A stretch of DNA of 64,000 nt, taken from contig MU004230.1 of the NCBI GenBank assembly GCA_010405405.1, forward strand, positions 641,744-705,743, read 5' to 3'. The translations under genes and the position numbers were made by a program. Each line of letters opens with the position of its first letter. Within the stretch, counting starts at the first letter, position 1. Shown here in pieces: positions 44,652-55,039 of this stretch. Source of the DNA: Microthyrium microscopicum. Its lineage: Eukaryota > Ascomycota > Dothideomycetes > Microthyriales > Microthyriaceae. The notes beneath the pieces are model-generated. The model did no database searches. It was not told the origin of the DNA and saw only the letters and a list, made by a program, of their open reading frames with translations.

Positions 44652-46442
44652 ATGTCGGATTCTGGGTCGTCGGCTGCATCAAAACCTTCCGGAAGCTCGG
44701 GAAACACTGGAGGAAATGCAATTGTAGACACTTCGAGCGCCTTACCACCACCCAAGTCGACAGTACCAGTTCAAGTCAGCTCCGCTGCTCCAGCTCCAGC
44801 ATCAACGCCTGCACCAGAACCTTCATCAGCCCCTGCGCCAAGTTCCGTGGCAGAACAACCACCACCTCCTCCACCTCCACCTCCACCTCCACCACAAACG
44901 ACACAGGCAGCGCCACCACCAAAATCATCACCGCCAAAACCATCAACTATCATTCCACCAATAGCGATATCTCCTAGTGCATCATCACGGACCCGTGATG
45001 CCCCGTCTGTAGTATCTTCACAGACTCCCATCCAAGTTTCTCTTCAGTCACAACCAAGCGAACAACCGCAGCAAACACCGATTCAATCTGAAGTGACAGT
45101 GACCAGCATAACTTCCTCAACTCGAGGAGCCAAGAGTTCGTCGTCAGCAGCATCAAAATCAACGGGAGCAGTTCCTCCCCCAGCGAGTGGTGGATCTCCC
45201 TTTGATCCAAAGGCTACACAATCTGACGATGGAAAGCCTCACAAATCTTCTGGGTCTAAGGTAGCAGGGGTAATTGGAGGCCTCTCTGCTGCAATTCTCG
45301 TGGGTTTGATCATTTTTTTTGTGTGGAAATGGAAGACCAAAGGAAGATATCGCTTCAATAAGCGTAATTCGTTTGATCCTTATGGTAATGGTATTGATGC
45401 CAACCGTGGTGGATTACTGGTCTCTTCTGTACCTCCGGGAGATAAGCCAACCACCTGTAAGTTACAGGCAATTTTTGGCACTGAAATGAACGCTAATTTT
45501 CGTGTAGACTCTGATGACAACTCACCAACGCGGTATCAACAACCAGCTAATGATCTAAACCGGGAGCCAAAGCTTCCGGTATTAGGGGATAGTCCACCTC
45601 AGAATAGAGCCTTCCTAGATCTATCACCGCCACCTACTGCAAGGACAGGTCCTCCAGGCCCAGGAAATTATACTGATCGCAGAGATCATTTCCCTGTTCC
45701 AGAAATGGCCTTGGCTGGTGCTGCAATGATGAGACCATCACCATCCCAACGGCAGCCTCCTGTACTTTACGATCGACGAAGGTTGCCTCTTCCTCCATCA
45801 ATGCGTCGCAATCGTTCCCCTCCAAACCGCACTTATAATGCTGGTGCAGTTGAACTACAAGCAACTCCAAGCCCTTCAAGTTCACCCCCGGGCCCAGGAA
45901 TTAGTCCTTCATTGGATCCCTTCAATAGACCCTCAACGAGTCTGGGATTCAATCAGCCAAAGATAGGTCACCCGCGAAGCAACACCATAAGTAGTCAAAT
46001 GCCAACTCAGCCGCCAGATACTGCGCAGTTTGACTGGAATTCACGAGTACGAAGAAGTATGTCGTTGAGCAATATTAATCCATCACCATTCCGAAATCCT
46101 CAAGATCCACTCTCCATGCATCCAGTCATTCAAGAAGTTCCTGCCGACGCCACGTCACCAATTCATCCATCGGGTCTAGCTCCGAGACGCTCGTCTTTTT
46201 CATCGCCACTAAGACCTTCCATGATTTCCCGGGCATCCAGTAACGGTTTCTGGGACGACGGGGTTGAAAAACCACGACAGCTTTTCGTGAGAAATCCTAG
46301 TCCTCCTCCTGCGGTTCCTGCTGTTCCTGCGGCTCCTGCAGAGAAGAATCGCAAGCAGTTGGGTGAGATGGTGCGACGAATTGGCAGTGTTCGCCAGGGT
46401 GAACAGCACCACAAGCCCGAATTTGCAGCGAAGAACTTTTAA
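44652..46442 (+). CDS. Ser/Pro-rich single-pass membrane protein, function unknown
   Basis: Exons 44652-45456 and 45508-46442 give 579 residues. The first 200 residues are Ser/Thr/Ala/Pro-rich, including a run of 12 prolines (codons mostly CCA/CCT, 44863-44901), and would be heavily O-mannosylated if outside. One transmembrane helix (VAGVIGGLSAAILVGLIIFFVWKW, about residues 205-227; shown in two parts in the family of Mid2/Wsc-like sensors) is followed by basic residues and a 350-residue Pro/Ser/Arg-rich tail, so the orientation would be N-out. There is no signal peptide at the chosen ATG. The 51 bp intron has no stop and is a multiple of three, so the unspliced frame is also open; donor GTAAGT, branch GCTAAT and acceptor TAG favour splicing. 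Overall layout resembles fungal wall-stress sensors, but I find no WSC domain. Confidence 0.75.
   Translation: MSDSGSSAASKPSGSSGNTGGNAIVDTSSALPPPKSTVPVQVSSAAPAPASTPAPEPSSAPAPSSVAEQPPPPPPPPPPPPQTTQAAPPPKSSPPKPSTIIPPIAISPSASSRTRDAPSVVSSQTPIQVSLQSQPSEQPQQTPIQSEVTVTSITSSTRGAKSSSSAASKSTGAVPPPASGGSPFDPKATQSDDGKPHKSSGSKVAGVIGGLSAAILVGLIIFFVWKWKTKGRYRFNKRNSFDPYGNGIDANRGGLLVSSVPPGDKPTTCKLQAIFGTEMNANFRVDSDDNSPTRYQQPANDLNREPKLPVLGDSPPQNRAFLDLSPPPTARTGPPGPGNYTDRRDHFPVPEMALAGAAMMRPSPSQRQPPVLYDRRRLPLPPSMRRNRSPPNRTYNAGAVELQATPSPSSSPPGPGISPSLDPFNRPSTSLGFNQPKIGHPRSNTISSQMPTQPPDTAQFDWNSRVRRSMSLSNINPSPFRNPQDPLSMHPVIQEVPADATSPIHPSGLAPRRSSFSSPLRPSMISRASSNGFWDDGVEKPRQLFVRNPSPPPAVPAVPAAPAEKNRKQLGEMVRRIGSVRQGEQHHKPEFAAKNF
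44863..44902 (+). repeat. CCACCT/CCTCCA trinucleotide-like tract encoding polyproline
   Basis: Near-perfect repeats of CCACCT within the coding sequence, giving an uninterrupted run of twelve prolines; a likely site of length change between strains. Confidence 0.8.
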
Positions 46443-47677
46443 AGATCCAGAAAACGCAACAAAAACATAGAAAAGGGAAGGAAACCTCCCAATTTGAATT
46501 ACAAATCATAGCACTATACCCTCGCTTTACTCTACTCTGCCAAAGCATGGCGGAGAGTACAGCGTTTTCAAAGGTCTCCAGCATTGTGCAATGGAGATGC
46601 AAGCGAGACACTGGAAATTGCAGGTCTCTTTTTATCGCATTGATCAGCAAGTCCTTAGGCATTTGCATTGTTTGCCTGCTTTTCTTTTTGCAGTTAACAT
46701 GTACAAATAGCTGTTCATAACTCGCAAGACGTCCACGATTTTCATTTTGATTGGGATGCACAGAATCGGCGCCAAGCGTAGAAGAGAATGTTGGCATTCT
46801 TGGGATATTTTGAAGCGGCATGTATCTAGATAAGTGCATCTTGGAACAATTGAACTGCCCTCATCGACCAAACTTATGATGCTTCAGTTACGTGTTACCT
46901 TGAATGTGCCAAGTTGGAGGGAGTAACTTGCCCTGACTTTCAACGACGAGGACTGTCCAAATTTCGCTTCGCTTCCCCACCAAATTTCAACAATCGATTT
47001 GAAATCTCGAATGACATTGGTGGGTTCTTATCTTCATTATGTGAAAGCTGACATGTCATGGTCTCATAGCTGCGAATATCCGAACTCACCACCAAACTTT
47101 GATCATCCTGCAATGAACCATAAGCGCCAAAAGCAAAGGCACCACCCAGTGCTCCAAGAGTGATGAAGTCACAAACAACTACCTTATTAGAGAGAAACAA
47201 TTATGCGTTCTATCCTTGCAACAGGCTACGAGCGAAAAAGTCAACAGCGTTTCGCTGACCAACCAACAAGCTCACCAAGAGCTTCCGTTTCAGAACACTT
47301 TCGGATCCTCACGAACACCAAAGTTCTAGGCCATATCATTTGGTCTTAATGCCTCCAAATCTGCCGAGCCATCTTTAAGGCTTCTTGCCACGTTAGTAGG
47401 AAGCTGCAGCTTTGAGACACGCGACCGGCACAAACGCCAAAGCCACTTCCTGCTCTCCAAGTCCCTGTTTAACCGGCGAGACGGGGACCTGGGGTCGAGA
47501 ACAATGGTATTGCGTGGCTATTGGGTAAACATGGAGTTTCTCACAGCTGTACAAAATGAATTGGTCTCCACTAGCACCGTTGCGAAAAGGGTAGCGCGGG
47601 CTGCTCCTTTTTCCCTGGTACATTTCTTCGACGCTTCATTTGCTCCCCTGTAAGGCTGGTCCTTGTGTTCTATCACG
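46443..47677. other. Intergenic region upstream of the sedolisin gene
   Basis: 1.23 kb with short unremarkable frames on both strands. It should contain the sedolisin promoter. No repeat or RNA gene seen. Confidence 0.5.
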
Positions 47678-49966
47678 ATGCATCCCTTTTCAATTCTTGC
47701 GACATGCTCGCTTTTGGTGGCCAATGTTTTGGCTCATCACGTATTGCACGAGAAGAGAGGGTTGTCGCCAGCTGATTGGGAAATGAAGAAGAATGTGGAC
47801 TTATCAAGTGTGATTCCGCTCAAGATTGCTTTGAAGCAAAAGGATCTACATCTGGGCGAGAAGTTCTTGTATGATGTCTCGCATCCAAGGAGTCGGAATT
47901 ATGGAAAACATTGGACAGCAAAGGAAGTGGCAGAGAAGTTCGCTCCCAGGTATATTGATCCCCCATAAGATCTCTTCATATGCCACAGCATGTGAAGATT
48001 TAATATCATATGCACATGCTGATACTATCGCAGTCAAGCATCTGTAAAGGCTGTCAAAGACTGGCTCCACGGCTCAGGAATAAACCCGATGAGGATAAAA
48101 CAGGCGCAAAGTCTAGGCTGGCTACATGTCAACACTACAGTCAGAGAAGCTCAAACTCTACTCAAGACAGAGTACTTCGTCTATGAGCATACAGTGACTG
48201 GAATCCCGCATATTGCCTGCAATGAATATCACGTACCAATCGAAGTATCAGCACATGTCGACTTTATCACACCCACAGTTCATTTTGATACTCCCATGAA
48301 TATCAAGCACCGGAGATCTGTGCGACCACCACCAGCTCCACCAGCCAAGAAACGAGACCGTCAGATTAGGAGACGAAATGTTCGAACTTTGGCTGATGCT
48401 CAAGCTGTGGTAGACACTGATGGAGAAGTCCCAATGCAGCGAGCGGGTGTTACCAAAGAGCTTGGTACTTCCCTTGGATCTCTTCCTAAGCAAGGTGCCA
48501 TTCTGGCAGATAATGCTGATGTTGGCGGAAGACTGGACCGATGTGATCAGGCAATCACCCCTGCTTGTCTGAGAGCATTATATGGCTACAACGAGTCCAT
48601 GGCGGGCGGTAATGCCAAAAACAGCTATGGGTAAGTTATATAATCTTTTTTCGCGTGCTGATGGGAGCTGATAGACAGTAGCATCGTCGAGTACTCACCA
48701 CAATCATATAACCAACAGGATCTTGACAAGTACTTCAGCAATTTCTCGCGACCTGCCATGGGATCTCAGCCCGTCCTCAGACCAATTGACGGTGGAGTAG
48801 TTCTCCCAGCTAACCGAAGCTTCAACATCAACGGAGAATCCAATCTGGACTTGGAATATGCCATGGCCATCGTTGCACCCATGAAAGTCAATCTGTACCA
48901 AGTTGGTGATGATGTCCAAGGTGCTTCATTCAACAACTTCCTCGATGCTCTTGATTCCAGTTACTGCAAATTCGAGGGCGGCGACGACCCAACTCAAGAT
49001 GCCGTCTACCCGACTCCGCTCGAGGGATATATCGGACCTGCACAATGCGGCGGTTTTGCAGCCTCGAAAGTTATCTCTACATCATATGGATACAACGAGG
49101 CGGACTTGACACCTGCATACGCAGACAGACAATGTGCCGAGTATCTTAAGCTGGCTCTACAAGGAGTGACAATCCTTTACTCCTCCGGCGATTTCGGTGT
49201 TGCCGGCAATATGGGACGTTGCATCGACCCCAAGACTGGAAACTTCACCCGGACAAATGCAACAGATGGTGTCTTCAATCCAAGCTTCCCCAGCGGTTGC
49301 CCGTGGGTAACATCAGTAGGCGCAACGGAAGTGCCCCCCGCGACCAACGTCGTCCAAGCTTTGGCAAGCAATACTCAGCCTGAAGTTGCCTGCGAGACAG
49401 TCATTCGCTCCGGCGGTGGATTCAGCAACATGTTTGAAATGCCAGAATATCAAAAAGTAGCCGTCAAAGGCTGGTTTTCAGACCATCCACCAGTCTACGG
49501 CGCTAGCTTGTTCAATAATACGCAGAAGACAAGGGGTTTTCCTGATATTGCTGTAAATGGTGCAAACTATGTCATTACAGTTGGCGGTAACTTCTCACTC
49601 ATCTATGGAACGAGCGCCAGTGCGCCAGCATTGGGTGGTATACTCACCTTGATCAACGAGCAAAGGCTGAATGCTGGAAAAAACACAATTGGTTTCATCA
49701 ATCCAGTCCTATACGAGAATCCACAGTAAGTTGCGCTCCGATCTGACCGTGGATTTCGCTGACATATCTTTCTAGAATGATGAAGGATGTCGTAAAAGGT
49801 CAAAATCGAGGCTGTGGTACTACAGGATTTGATGCAACCACAGGCTGGTAAGTCTAGTGACTTATATATCAATGTCAGTTCACTAACAGTACCTAGGGAC
49901 CCGTTGACTGGACTTGGGACGCCCATATTCCCCAAAATGCTCGAAGTATTTATGGGATTGCCTTGA
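47678..49966 (+). CDS. Secreted sedolisin-family serine-carboxyl peptidase (S53, tripeptidyl-peptidase type)
   Basis: Acid protease that removes tripeptides or acts as endopeptidase outside the cell. Exons 47678-47949, 48034-48630, 48682-49725, 49776-49847 and 49897-49966 give 684 residues. A signal peptide (MHPFSILATCSLLVANVLA) is followed by the S53 pro-domain (RNYGKHWTAKEVAEKF; WLHVNTTVREAQTLL). Between pro-domain and catalytic domain lies a long basic Pro-rich linker with several dibasic sites (KHRR, AKKRDR, RRRN) where maturation probably occurs. The catalytic set is complete: Glu342 and Asp346 in GESNLDLEYA, the oxyanion Asp in SSGDFGV, and Ser601 in YGTSASAPALGG. The calcium site follows in KDVVKG and GWDPLTGLG, the latter on a small last exon. 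Several NxS/T sites fit secretion. Confidence 0.95.
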
Positions 49967-50392
49967 GACAAGTTTTACGGCAAAAGAGAGAATTTCTACA
50001 CTGCTGATCTAAGTGACAACTTTACTTCGATCTTGTTGATACCACTATCTTTAATTTTCTACAGGGAAGAATTGTCGAAGCCTCATGGCCCCAAAAGCTC
50101 GTATGTTTGCGAGCTGGGCCCACTTCGCTTTCAAAAGCATTCTTTAGATATACATCTAGATCCGACAAAGTTTCGGACATATCAGATACCCCAACATATT
50201 CATTACATAGTTTCAATCAATATCTCTGATTCTACGGAGTACTTGCTCTCTACATGCCTGGAAAAGACTAGTGATAAGGCTGACCATAAGGCTGCGGCAC
50301 GTGCGCAACCCCTGTGTGCCACCAATTAAATAACGCGCGCGACACGCGCCTCCATCAACACTCAATTCTGATCTCGCATTTCAGAGCACACA
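49967..50392 (+). promoter_or_regulatory. Promoter region of the dUTPase gene with two MCB-like ACGCG boxes
   Basis: The 60 bp before the dUTPase ATG contain ACGCG at 50333-50337 and again at 50344-50348 inside a CG-rich stretch. ACGCG is the core of the MluI cell-cycle box read by MBF in yeasts, whose targets include dUTPase and other S-phase nucleotide genes. That this fungus uses it here is inference. Confidence 0.45.
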
Positions 50393-51147
50393 ATGGCGAC
50401 TCCACTTCCAAATCTAATTCACGATCCTCCTAGCTTGCCGTCCTCACCTCACCACAAGAAAACTAAAGTCATTGACCCCGTCGCCCTCGCACTTGGTAAG
50501 TTGTCGGCTACAAGACAAAGGACATTCAACTGATACTTGAACAGCTGAATCAAGTGGTCGCGAAACACCCACTCCTATAGCCATGGCCTCAAACACACTC
50601 CAGAACAGCACCAACTCACTTGGTCCACTACAAGTGCAGCTCCTCTCAGCCAAAGGTCGCGCGCCAACCCGAGGAAGCGCATACGCGGCTGGCTACGACA
50701 TTTACAGCTCAACAGACATCGTGGTGCCTGGGCGGGGCAAGGCTGTGGTTGACACGGATATGTCAATTGCAGTACCGGAAGGAACATGTATTTTTTGATT
50801 ACATTAGGAAAGTTGCAAGAGCTCGAGCTGACGTTGGAATAGATGGTCGCATTGCTCCTCGTTCTGGCTTAGCCGCCAAACATAGCATTGATACACTGGC
50901 CGGTGTCATTGATGCAGACTACCGTGGTCCCGTCAAGGTGCTGTTAGCGAACTTATCGGATGTCGACTTTGAGATCAAGGAAGGAGACCGCATTGCTCAG
51001 CTTATCATTGAGCGCATATACACGCCCGACGTCGCGGTGGTGGAAAAGCTGCCAGATACCGTCCGTGGCGCCGGAGGGTTTGGTAGCACCGGTGGGTTTG
51101 GTGCGAAGATTACCGCACCCACTACCGAAGGAGCTCCAACTGCGTAA
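50393..51147 (+). CDS. DUT1: dUTP pyrophosphatase (dUTPase)
   Basis: Hydrolyses dUTP to dUMP, keeping uracil out of DNA and feeding thymidylate synthesis. Exons 50393-50495, 50545-50787 and 50843-51147 give 216 residues of the trimeric family. All five motifs are present: AGYDIYS (83-89), PRSGLA (121-126), GVIDADYRG (136-144), GDRIAQLI (163-170) and the Gly-rich [10 protein letters not shown] (190-199) that closes over the substrate. The catalytic Asp141 and the stacking Tyr142 are in place. The protein has about 60 residues before the core, with an in-frame ATG at 50583 (Met48); exon 1 could therefore make a longer isoform with its own targeting, as known for mammalian dUTPase, but no clear targeting signal is seen. 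Convergent with the next gene. Confidence 0.97.
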
Positions 51148-51437
51148 TACGCTGGGGCATTGGCTTCACTGCACGAATGTCATGATCACTGGATGTCCTT
51201 TCTGATTGTAATGGACGATGTTGGAAGGCGGTCTAGGAAAGTATGACTAGAATTAAAAGGATGCTAATGGTATAGTGAGCTCGTCCCATAAGTAAAAACC
51301 AATCCAAGGATTCATTATATAATGGCAGCTTGCGACTCGGACTACCCTGTAGAAATGTGCTTCACTTCTTAGCAAAACGTGGCCCCTGAGTACTTGCCCC
51401 GTGGGTTATACCACCGACAGCTATGTATAGACAACCA

Positions 51438-52752
51438 TTACGCATCGCCTATCTGCGTCACCGCTGCCATAATTGCAATGCCAACTACGCAAGTCAGTAA
51501 GTCACCACCCATCTCTGAAGCAAAACTTACCACCGGCCGCCGTAACAGAATACGAAGCAATAGTCCAAGCAGTCTGCGCGACCGCAATCCTATCCGAAAA
51601 CTCTGCTCCAGGAGCCGTATTCACATAAGTATAGGCCACTCCCACCACCACACTCACCGCAATACACAAACCGCCATATATCATAAACTTCTGCGCACTC
51701 CACTTCAACCGCAAACTCAGCCCATACCTCCCCTCCTCTGGTCTCAAACTCCCGCCATTCAAACACCGCTGCGTCCACCTCATCCAGCGATCATTATAAT
51801 CCGGCTCCCCGCTCTGAAACTCACGCCATAGCTCCGCGAGCGTTCGCTGTGTGCGTGCGTCGATCGCGACAATGCTGTGGAAGTCGCCGCCAGCTGAGCA
51901 CGCGTAGATGCCAAAGCCGGCGACGCGCTTGAGACTGAGGATACGGCGGGGGTAGCCGCGCAGTCGGTGGGTGGCGGCACGTATGTGTGTGAAGAGGGAT
52001 TCAGGGCGCCGGATTGACATGAGTGTTTCGTGGTGGACTAGCTGGGCCGAGGAGTCGATTACGCCGAGAACGATGTAGGGAAGGGCTCGGGCGGAGTTGG
52101 TGGAGGTTTGAGTGTCGATACGGGGAGAGTTTGGTGGTGGTGGTGTATGGGAGTCTAGGTCCATCATACGTCTGGATGGTGGTCTTGATTGTCTAGAGGA
52201 CGGACCTGGGTCGCCATCGGGGAAGGGGTTATGAGCAACGTCGTTTTGGTGGTTCCCACTGCGACTTTGGATAGAATGTCGGCCAAGAGAGAGTCTGGAG
52301 AAGCTGTGCGAATCGTTATCTATATCGTAGGTTTCGCCATTGCCGGAGCGGGCACAGTGGCCTTGACAGCCAGCATGCTCTTCGTCAGCCCGTGGACCGT
52401 CGGTATTGATGCGATTTCTAACTCGGCCAAGGATACCGCTTCGTCGTCTTCGGTGGACGTGTGGCGGTGGTTCGAGATGGAGGATGGTTGTGGTGGAAGA
52501 ATCACTTGAATACTCTCCTGGTCGGCCAAATGATACAACGTCGTCCTCGCTGCGTGTGCTCCCTGAAGAATTCGTATACGTATCGCGTCGTTGAATGGGT
52601 CGCACGGTTACTACGCTTTCAGAGCTGCCGTTGAGGGAAGAACCTGGTTCATGATCTGTATATTGGGTGCCATTGCCTTCAATGTGGTTAGTTAGGTGGC
52701 CTCCATGGCCGTTTCTTGATTGAAATGTATGAAGAGGTATTTCGTCTTCCAT
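51438..52752 (-). CDS. Conserved-looking membrane protein with two C-terminal helices, function unknown
   Basis: I do not recognise a family. Exons 51531-52752 and 51438-51484 (intron 46 bp, GTAAGT donor) give 422 residues. The first 230 residues are disordered: Ser, Arg, His and Gly rich with arginine patches (HRRRRSG; SRPPSRR) and a Pro run. A folded part follows (about 235-350): ALPYIVLGVIDSSAQLVHHE, GFGIYACSAGGDFHSIVAID, RTLAELWREFQSG, with many aromatic and charged residues. Two membrane helices end the protein: MIYGGLCIAVSVVVGVAYTY and, completed by exon 2, TAWTIASYSVTAAGVGIAIM. No signal peptide, so the bulk is cytosolic with a hairpin in the membrane. The short second exon is needed to complete the last helix. 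Confidence 0.8.
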
Positions 52753-53021
52753 GATGCAACGCTACGACTGGAACTAGCCAAAAGCCAAGACCTAATGGCT
52801 TTATACCAATTGCAAGAACAATTCGGTCTAGCTAGCCGATCTAGATATACGTGTCTTAAGAGCTCGGCATCTGACAAACGGTCTAGCTGTATGTTGACCT
52901 GGCAAACGATATCTTATATAGATCTGAGTAAATCACTGAAGTCTTGGTGTGACCTTCAAACATGGTAGAGTTGAATGATAAGTCAATTGCTCATAAACAA
53001 CCGGAAGATGATACTGAACCG

Positions 53022-54241
53022 CTAATTAACCTTTACACCTTGCAAAGTCGCAGCCATGGCCAATTGGTTTCTAGTCTGGAGGAAGACCGATCCTGGGCCT
53101 GAAGAGAAGATGTTAGCAAAGCTGTCTTGAGTCCGATCTCTGAACATACCCGTAAACTTGCAAACCAGGCCTTCGCCAGCAGCAACATTGGACAAAATGC
53201 CACCACTAGCAACTCTCTCAATGACATACTGACAGTTCCACGCCACCAAGTGACCATTATCAATGATATACTGCTCCTTTTCTCCGAGCTATCACCCATC
53301 ATTAGTATTCCAATCACCCGACGAAGTCATCAAACACTTACATCTTTCCGAATAATCGCCCCAAAACTAGAAATGAACAAAATCCCCGTCCCACTAACCC
53401 GATAATTAAACAGTCCCTCCCCCGAAAACATCGCCTTACTAATACTCTGCGCCTTCAAATCCTTCTGCACGCGATCCGTCGCCGCCAAAAACGAATCTTT
53501 GCCAACGTTCCACACCTCCGACCCGCTCAGCCTTATACTCGACACATCACCCAGCATCGCCGGCGCCAACAACAACTCACCCGGCCCTGTGAATGTCGAC
53601 ATGGACATGTGTGAGCCAGTAATGAACTTCTTCATGCTGAACTTGATTTCACCCTTGAGCGTGATGGTTGGGCTCATGGCGACCATGGAGCCGGGCTTGG
53701 CGTGTAGAGGGCACCCGATGGCGAGTTGCACGGTGAGCACGCTGTTGGTGTCGCGGTGGCTGATGCGGTAGGCGCCGCCGTTGAAGGAGCCGACGTCGTC
53801 GACGTGGGCTTGCGAGGTGAAGTGGGCGGCGGAGGGCGCGCCGCCGGGCATGTTGGAGGCGACATTGGCGTTGAAGGAATCCGGAGGAGCTGCTGCTGCG
53901 ACTGGAGCGGGGTTAGGAGTGGTGGATTGCGGTGGTGGTTGGGCAATGGTTTGCTGGGGTGGTGGTGCGAAGTGTTGTTGTGGCGGTGGATATTGGTTGT
54001 CCTTGGCTGGTGGTGGTGGCGAGTATTGGGTTGCGGGTGCTTGGGAGGGTGGAGGTGGATAGTGTGCTTGAGCTGGAGAGTATGTTAGAGATGCTACATC
54101 CATTTTAAAGCGATTTACAAACCGGCTTGTCCATCTGGAGGAGCTGGAATCTGTCAGGCTATATCATCAACGTTGATGGGAGGGGTACTTACGAGGATAG
54201 AAGTTCTGTGATGGAGGAGGAGGATAGTTTGGAGCAGACAT
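53022..54241 (-). CDS. AIM24 / DUF124-family protein with Pro/Gln-rich N terminus
   Basis: Five exons (54193-54241, 54123-54143, 53342-54072, 53150-53288, 53022-53098) give 338 residues. The N-terminal 90 residues are Pro/Gln/Tyr-rich (YPPPPSQ; repeated PPPPAKD, PPPQQ), the rest is the beta-rich AIM24 domain (PF01987, TIGR00266 type): [70 protein letters not shown], then [17 protein letters not shown] and [20 protein letters not shown]. Founding member Aim24 acts at mitochondrial cristae, but this subgroup has no targeting presequence and is cytosolic in appearance. Exon 2 is only 21 nt (PPPDGQA); its acceptor was chosen to keep the Pro-rich frame, so this junction is less certain. Located in tandem behind the two-TM protein gene. 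Confidence 0.87.
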
Positions 54242-55039
54242 GATTACGATCGAAAGCTTTAGATATTCACGAAGATAAAGATCAAGAACCAAAGAGTATA
54301 GAATCTTGAATGAGCAGCGCCAGATCGGTTTTCGAAGCTCTATGAGGACCGTATCACTGATTTCTGCACAGCCTCGCGATGAGCTCTTTGCCAACGATAT
54401 TCACGCTTGGCGATTCAGACTCGAACAATATCACGACAGTTTGTGGTCGGAGGAAGTAAGATAGGAAAGAAGGACACAGGTTTTACTTAAACGAAGATAT
54501 TTAACAAGTGTCAGACCAAGAGCATGACATGTGGTGGGTCATCTTCAAGCCAAAATGTGCCTCTCTTAATCATGATTGGCTGGCATGGGCTTGACGTCAA
54601 AAGTTGGGCGGTTATAAAGTGCCCAATGCTATTTTTGGACACTTTGTCATGAGGCACGACTGTAAAACCTTAGGCGGGTTAATATAATAGATAGGAACAG
54701 TTCTGAAGTGATATCAATAGTCTGATTAGTCTTTACTCATCATCAATTTCTATTCAGTACACGCATTGCTCATGCCCCATAAAACCATGCCTAGCAATCA
54801 CTAGTTTCGGGCTCCTTACACATTCAACTTCATGTCCAAGATGCTTATGGAAATTACCAAAACAATTGCTATGAAGAGGAACTCCATTCTGTTTCTTGCG
54901 TACATGTCAATGACTCACAACAAAAAGTCCTTATATACTCGGAACATTCCAGCAAGACAACATGATATTTGCTAGGGTATCCATTGGGCAAAGACCACAA
55001 AGAGTGTGTCTAAAGAGATCCGTACAAGCAACAAGCAGT
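54242..55039. other. Intergenic region between the AIM24-like gene and eIF2-beta
   Basis: 798 bp holding the AIM24-like promoter and the eIF2-beta 3' side; both genes are on the minus strand. No gene, repeat or RNA recognised. Confidence 0.5.

Noticed and set aside
44771-45031. Poly-Gly open frame on the minus strand
   Set aside because: Antisense of the polyproline and Ser/Pro tract of the membrane protein.
53726-54088. Gly/Val/Trp-rich open frame on the plus strand
   Set aside because: Antisense of the Pro/Gln-rich part of the AIM24-like gene; such frames arise automatically opposite CCN/CAN codons.
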